This document shows, in pieces, positions 55,250-64,000 of a stretch of DNA of 64,000 nt. This stretch comes from JAFALK01 sp042701975 (GTDB taxonomy: Bacteria; Pseudomonadota; Gammaproteobacteria; Burkholderiales; Burkholderiaceae_C), in contig CP170561.1 of assembly GCA_042701975.1 (NCBI GenBank), forward strand, positions 2,046,001-2,110,000, in the 5' to 3' direction. The notes under the pieces were generated by a model, which saw nothing but the letters and a program-made list of their open reading frames with translations, did not search any database and was not told the origin of the DNA. Position 1 is the first letter of the stretch, and the number at the start of each line of letters is the position of its first letter. The position numbers and the translations under genes were made by a program.

Positions 55250-55419
55250 ATGCATGCGTGAGCGCCACCATCGTTGCCGTTGCAGCAATGTGATTAATCA
55301 CAACAGTGGCGGCAATAAGCCGCATTCCGGGCCAGATCGGCAAGCTTCTCCTACAGCGCAATCCCTGAGGCGCAGGCAACATAACGCCCAATTCCCCTGG
55401 ACCCATCTCTAGCTGCATC

Positions 55420-58748
<3,329 letters not shown>

Positions 58749-58752
<4 letters not shown>

Positions 58753-59762
58753 CGACGACGATGACAACGCCGCCGCCTGACAGCCGCCCCAAGCTGCTGC
58801 TGGTGGACGACGAGCCCGCCAATCTGCAGGTGCTGCGCCAGGTCCTCATCGAAGACTACCGCCTGCTCTTTGCCCGCGACGGCTACAAGGCGCTGGAGCT
58901 GGCGAAGAGCGAAGCGCCGCAGCTCATCCTGCTGGACGTGATGATGCCGGGCCTCTCGGGCCTGGACGTGTGCCGCACGCTCAAGGCGCAAGCCGCGACG
59001 GCGGCCATCCCCGTCATCTTCGTGACCGCGCTGGCGGACACGCAGGACGAGGCCCAGGGCTTCGAGGCCGGCGCGGTCGACTACATCAGCAAGCCGATCA
59101 GCCCGCCGATCGTGCGTGCGCGCGTTCGCACGCATCTCTCGCTGGTGCGCGTTGAGGAGCTGCGCGAGACGCGGTTGCAGATCGTGCAGCGCCTGGGTCG
59201 CGCCGCCGAGTACAAGGACAACGAAACCGGCTGGCACGTGCTGCGCATGAGCCACTACTCGCGCATCCTGGCCCTGGCCGTCGGATTCAGCGAGTACGAG
59301 GCTGACGACCTGCTGCACGCCGCGCCGATGCACGACGTCGGCAAGCTTGGCATCCCCGACGCCGTGCTGCAAAAGCCCGGCCCGCTCGACGAGGGCGAGT
59401 GGGAGACGATGAAGCGCCATCCGGAGATCGGCGCCGAGATTCTGGGCAATCACGAGAACGGCCTGCTCGGCATGGCCCGCCGCGTGGCGCTGGCCCATCA
59501 CGAGAAGTGGGACGGCAGCGGCTATCCGAACGGCCTGGCCGGCGAGGCGATCCCCATCGAGGCACGCATCGTCGCTATCGCCGATGTGTTCGACGCGCTG
59601 ACCAGCGTGCGGCCCTACAAGCAGGCCTGGTCGGTCGAAGATGCGGTGAAGTTCCTGCGTGAGCAGTCGGGCAAGCACTTCGACCCGCAGCTGGTCGAGC
59701 GCTTCATCAGCGAACTGCCGGCCGTGCTCGAGGTGCGCGACCGCTTCCTGGAATCTGACTGA
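58749..59762 (+). CDS. HD-GYP response regulator (RpfG type c-di-GMP phosphodiesterase)
   Basis: The 337-residue protein has a receiver (LLLVDDEPANLQVLRQVLIE, Asp63 in LLDVMMPG) and an HD-GYP domain with His195-Asp196 in PMHDVGKLGIPD and Gly258-Tyr259-Pro260 in KWDGSGYPNGL. All catalytic motifs are intact, so it should hydrolyse cyclic di-GMP when activated. It overlaps the hybrid kinase stop by four bases, making the pair a likely phosphorelay that lowers c-di-GMP in response to the MHYT signal. Confidence 0.94.
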
Positions 59763-59782
59763 GCGGCTGAGCGCCCAAGCGT

Positions 59783-60937
59783 TCAGGGATAGAACAGCAC
59801 GACGTCGTAGCCCGTCACGCGCTGATCGCCAGTGGCCAGCAGCACCTGCAGGTTCAGGTCCGTGCCGCCGTTGATGCTGGTGCCGACCGCTGCGCCCTTG
59901 TCGGTGTGGAAGTCCTTCGGTGAGAGTGCGCGGCGCGCGATCACGGCGCCCTGGGCATCGCTCAGGCTCAGCTGAATCCAAGGCAGGGCCACGGCGACGC
60001 TGCCGCGGTTGAGCAGCGAGACCGTCAGCTGGTACTGGTTGCCCGCGCCGGCCTGCGCCAGGCCGGTGTTCTCCACGCTGAGCACGTCGATGTGGCGCCA
60101 GGGCTGGATCTCGCAGCCTTGCATGGAGCACAGCGAAGTCAGCAGCGGGCGCGTCGACGGGTATTGAGCGGCCAGCGCATCGCGGAAGTGCAAGGCGAAC
60201 TGCGCGCCGAGCACCACCGTCAGCAAGCCGGCCGCGACGCCGAGCGCGAGGCGAACCTTGGGCTGGCTCCAGCGCTCCTTGGCCTGAGCGCGGCGCATGA
60301 AGGACGGGATTGGCGGCGCGGCCGGTGCCTGCTCCGCCACGGCCTTGCTGCCGGTGTCGATCTTGGCGCCGCGCTTGGACTTGGGCTTCTTGCCCGCTTC
60401 CGGCGCTTCAGCCTGCGCCTGCAGATTGGGCGCCAGCACCACGTCGTCGCCCATGTCGGTGGGCACCTCGGGCAGGGTAGCGGTGGGTTCGGCGCGCAGG
60501 GCGGGCTCCGGCGCCGGCGCGGCTTCGGGCTCGTCAACCCAGCGCGGTTCGTCGTAGGCGCGATCCTCAAAGCGGGCGTGTTGGGATGCCTCGCCCAGCG
60601 GCTCGTCGTGCACGAGCGGCTGCGTGCGTTCGTCGCGCAGCGGCGCTTCTTGCTCCTCGGGCAGGTCGATGTGCTCGAAGCTCGATTCTTCCTGCACCCG
60701 CGCGGCCTCGATGCGCCGGGCGTGGTCGTCTTCACGGTCGAGCCCCGGATGGGCTGGCGCCGTGGCGGTGGCGGGCCAGGGCGGCGGGGCTTCACGCTCG
60801 ATGTCGAAGAGCTGCTGCCGCGCATCGAACACCTCGGCACAACGACCGCAGCGCACCCAGCCTTCGGAGACCCGAAGCTGGTCCTGCACGACGCGGAAGA
60901 TGGTGCCGCAGGCGGTGCAGCGGGTGGCGAGACTCAT
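59783..60937 (-). CDS. DUF3426 protein with N-terminal zinc ribbon
   Basis: The 384-residue protein begins with a CxxC-x19-CxxC zinc ribbon (Cys7, 10, 30, 33: MSLATRCTACGTIFRVV ... VRCGRCAEVF), of the MJ0042 type. A long acidic, Pro/Ala-rich linker follows, then a membrane segment (VRLALGVAAGLLTVVLGAQF) and the DUF3426 beta domain (LLTSLCSMQGCEIQPWRHID, VVLFYP end). Function unknown; the gene follows prmA in many betaproteobacteria. Confidence 0.88.
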   Translation of the reverse strand: MSLATRCTACGTIFRVVQDQLRVSEGWVRCGRCAEVFDARQQLFDIEREAPPPWPATATAPAHPGLDREDDHARRIEAARVQEESSFEHIDLPEEQEAPLRDERTQPLVHDEPLGEASQHARFEDRAYDEPRWVDEPEAAPAPEPALRAEPTATLPEVPTDMGDDVVLAPNLQAQAEAPEAGKKPKSKRGAKIDTGSKAVAEQAPAAPPIPSFMRRAQAKERWSQPKVRLALGVAAGLLTVVLGAQFALHFRDALAAQYPSTRPLLTSLCSMQGCEIQPWRHIDVLSVENTGLAQAGAGNQYQLTVSLLNRGSVAVALPWIQLSLSDAQGAVIARRALSPKDFHTDKGAAVGTSINGGTDLNLQVLLATGDQRVTGYDVVLFYP

Positions 60938-60969
60938 GATGGCGGCATCATGCCACGCACCTGAGCGAG

Positions 60970-61865
60970 TCAAGCCTTGCGGTGGGCCGTCATGAGGATC
61001 CAGCCGTCCTCGCTGTCGCTCACATCCAACTCGACCCAGGGCGCGTAGGCGGCCTTGAGCTCATCGGCCTGGCGTTCCAGGATGCCGGCCAGCACGAGGT
61101 GCCCGCCCGGCGCCACGTGGCCGCACAGCAGCGGCGCCAGCAGCTTGAGCGGCGAGGCCAGGATGTTGGCCAGCACCAGCGGGTACTCGCCGCAGGCGAG
61201 ATCGGGCAGGCCGGCGTTGAGCGTGACCTGGTTCTCCGCCGCATTGGCGTTGGACGAAGTGACGGCGGCGGGATCGATGTCCACGGCGTCGATGTTTTTG
61301 GCGCCATGCAGGGCCGCGCCGATGGCGAGGATGCCGGAGCCGCAGCCGTAGTCGAGCACGCGCGGCCAGGCCTCGGCATGGTGCGCGATCCAGCGCAGGC
61401 ACATGCGCGTGGTGGGGTGCGTGCCGGTGCCGAAGGCCAGGCCCGGATCCAGACGCATCACGGTCTTGGCCTGTTCCGGCGCTTCGTGCCAGGACGGCAC
61501 GATCCAGAACTCGGGCGTGATTTCAACGGGCTTGAACTGGCTCTGCGTGAGCCGCACCCAGTCCTGCTCTTCGATGGCCTGGATGCTCTGCACGTGCACA
61601 TGCTCGGCCCAGTCCTGGGCCAGCAGCAGCGTCACGCACTCGGTGGCCTCGGCCTCGGTGTTGAACAGGGCCTTGACGCTGGAGCGTTGCCAGCCCGGCT
61701 TCGGAGCCGGCATGCCGGGCTCGCCGAAGAGGGCCTTCTCGGCATCGGTGTCGGCATCGGCGTCTTCCACCGAGACCGCGAGCGCGTCGATCTCCATCAG
61801 CGCATCGCTGACGATCTCGACATCGTCCTCTCGACAGACGAGGACCAGCTCATACAAGTACGACA

Positions 61866-61866
<1 letters not shown>
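60970..61866 (-). CDS. prmA: Ribosomal protein L11 methyltransferase PrmA
   Basis: The 298-residue enzyme trimethylates L11. The N-terminal substrate domain starts MSYLYELVLVCREDDVEIVS; LDPGLAFGTGTHPTTRMCLR and VLDYGCGSGILAIGAALHGA bind SAM; and NILASPLKLLAPL replaces the NPPY-like catalytic loop. The ATG overlaps the accC stop by one base (TGATG), so translation is probably coupled. Confidence 0.95.
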
Positions 61867-63215
<1,349 letters not shown>

Positions 63216-63228
63216 CTCGCGGTCCGGC

Positions 63229-63690
63229 TTATTCGATGATGAACAGCGGCTGGCCGAACTCGACGGCCTGGCCGTTCTCGCAGAGGATCTTCGTGACCGT
63301 GCCGGTCTTGTCGGCCTCGATCTCGTTCATGATCTTCATGGCCTCGATGATGCAGATGGCCTCGCCTTCCTTGATGGTCTGGCCCACTTCCACGAAGGCC
63401 TTGGCGTTGGGGCCCGAAGCGCGGTAGAAGGTGCCGACCATCGGCGACTTGACGGCGTGGCCGGTCTCGGCAGCCGGGGCAGCCACGGGGGCGGCAGCCG
63501 GTGCGGCGGCCGCTGCGGGCAGCGGCTGGGCCGCCATCGCCTGCATCACGGGGGCGGCCATGGGCACGCCCGCCACCGAGCCGTCGGACTTGACGATGCG
63601 CACCTTGCCGTCGGCTTCGGTGATCTCCAGTTCAGAGATGTTGGACTCCGAAACGAGATCGATCAGGGTCTTGAGCTTGCGCAGGTCCAT
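63229..63690 (-). CDS. accB: Biotin carboxyl carrier protein of acetyl-CoA carboxylase
   Basis: The 153-residue protein has an N-terminal domain (MDLRKLKTLIDLVSESNISE), an Ala/Pro-rich mobile linker (about residues 45-78) and the biotinyl domain. The biotin-accepting Lys119 is in the EAMKIMNE motif, preceded by SPMVGTFYRASGP. GAGGAG lies six bases before ATG 63690. It is paired with accC as in nearly all proteobacteria. Confidence 0.97.
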   Translation of the reverse strand: MDLRKLKTLIDLVSESNISELEITEADGKVRIVKSDGSVAGVPMAAPVMQAMAAQPLPAAAAAPAAAPVAAPAAETGHAVKSPMVGTFYRASGPNAKAFVEVGQTIKEGEAICIIEAMKIMNEIEADKTGTVTKILCENGQAVEFGQPLFIIE

Positions 63691-63760
63691 GGGAGGGCTC
63701 CTCTTCTTGGTCTTGGACGTGTGGGTTCGTACTTGCCGTTCCGGCGGCGCTGCCCGGGGT

Positions 63761-64000
63761 TCAGGCGGCGCGGAGTTTCTCGATCACATGCGTGAGTGCC
63801 AGGGCATAGCCCCGGGCGCCGAGTCCGCAAATCACACCCTCGGCCAGATCCGAGAAGTAACTGTGATGGCGGAAGGTCTCGCGCTTGTGAACGTTGGACA
63901 GATGCACTTCAATGAAAGGCAGGCCCACGCCGGCCAGCGCGTCGCGGATGGCCACGCTGGTGTGAGTGAAGGCTGCCGGATTGATGATCACGTAGCGGCA
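63761..64000 (-). CDS. aroQ: Type II 3-dehydroquinate dehydratase, 5' part cut by window edge
   Basis: The last 79 codons are inside the window. INPAAFTHTSVAIRDALAGV, the catalytic-region EVHLSNVHKRETFRHHSYFS and VICGLGARGYALALTHVI are diagnostic of AroQ, the dodecameric shikimate-pathway enzyme that turns 3-dehydroquinate into 3-dehydroshikimate. The start lies beyond position 64000. The aroQ-accB-accC order is common in proteobacteria. Confidence 0.95.
   Translation of the reverse strand, partial: CRYVIINPAAFTHTSVAIRDALAGVGLPFIEVHLSNVHKRETFRHHSYFSDLAEGVICGLGARGYALALTHVIEKLRAA

Noticed and set aside
54561..55288. Antisense frames rich in Leu/Gly/Ser or Ala/Phe opposite the H1-like gene
   Set aside because: They are direct translations of the repeat on the other strand, and the plus-strand gene has a ribosome site and terminator.

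Overview
The window is chromosomal DNA from a GC-rich betaproteobacterium of the order Burkholderiales, most likely near Rubrivivax, Roseateles, Leptothrix or Ideonella. This is inferred from gene order and protein style: rppH-proS-SLT; ubiX-grxD-prmC-prfA-hemA; ffh-ypjD-pilS-pilR; a class Ia nrdAB followed by a lysine/alanine-rich H1-like gene; and aroQ-accB-accC-prmA. No rRNA, CRISPR array, transposase or complete prophage is visible. Genes are tightly packed, and many neighbours share a 4-base NTGA stop/start overlap, several with GTG or TTG starts.

Layout. 1-11 kb is housekeeping: RNA 5' end processing, prolyl-tRNA synthetase, a lytic transglycosylase, UbiX, monothiol glutaredoxin, the PrfA/PrmC release-factor pair, HemA, MiaB and a hydroxybutyrate dehydrogenase. 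11-17.4 kb is accessory: an exported DUF1800/DUF1501 pair, a PAS-only protein, an M15-like lipoprotein, and AraC and TetR regulators. 17.4-23.5 kb is a complete RND efflux operon (adaptor, pump, outer membrane factor) divergent from the TetR gene. Its promoter and operator are unusually clear, and its leader looks like an attenuator. 23.6-32.5 kb holds a membrane protein of unknown function, a MoeA-like protein divergent from a YdeP/FdhF-like molybdopterin oxidoreductase, a bestrophin-like channel, a diguanylate cyclase and a MocR regulator. 32.7-35.2 kb has a cold-shock protein, a small conserved protein, an extra IF-1 gene, and a 77-residue protein with its own promoter coupled to a 427-residue helical protein. 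35.2-40 kb is a reverse operon of TonB-dependent receptor, ATP/ADP-carrier-like transporter and Tat-exported epimerase.

40.4-42.4 kb carries a Fic protein beside a tRNA-Met gene. 42.4-49.4 kb holds ftsY, ffh, ypjD, a small zinc-ribbon-like protein, pilS and a pilR that is frameshifted in this sequence. 49.4-55.2 kb has nrdA and nrdB, with two NrdR-like boxes around the promoter and three stem-loops between the genes, then the H1-like protein. 55.4-59.8 kb is a MHYT-PAS-kinase-receiver-Hpt hybrid kinase coupled to an HD-GYP response regulator. The window closes with a DUF3426 protein, prmA, accC, accB and the start-truncated aroQ.

No single known mobile or defence system dominates. The best candidates for undescribed biology are the structured nrdA-nrdB intergenic RNA, the leader of the efflux operon, the 77-residue protein/helical protein pair, and the Fic protein whose inhibitory motif is altered. 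All identifications rest on reading motifs and family resemblance; no database search was run.
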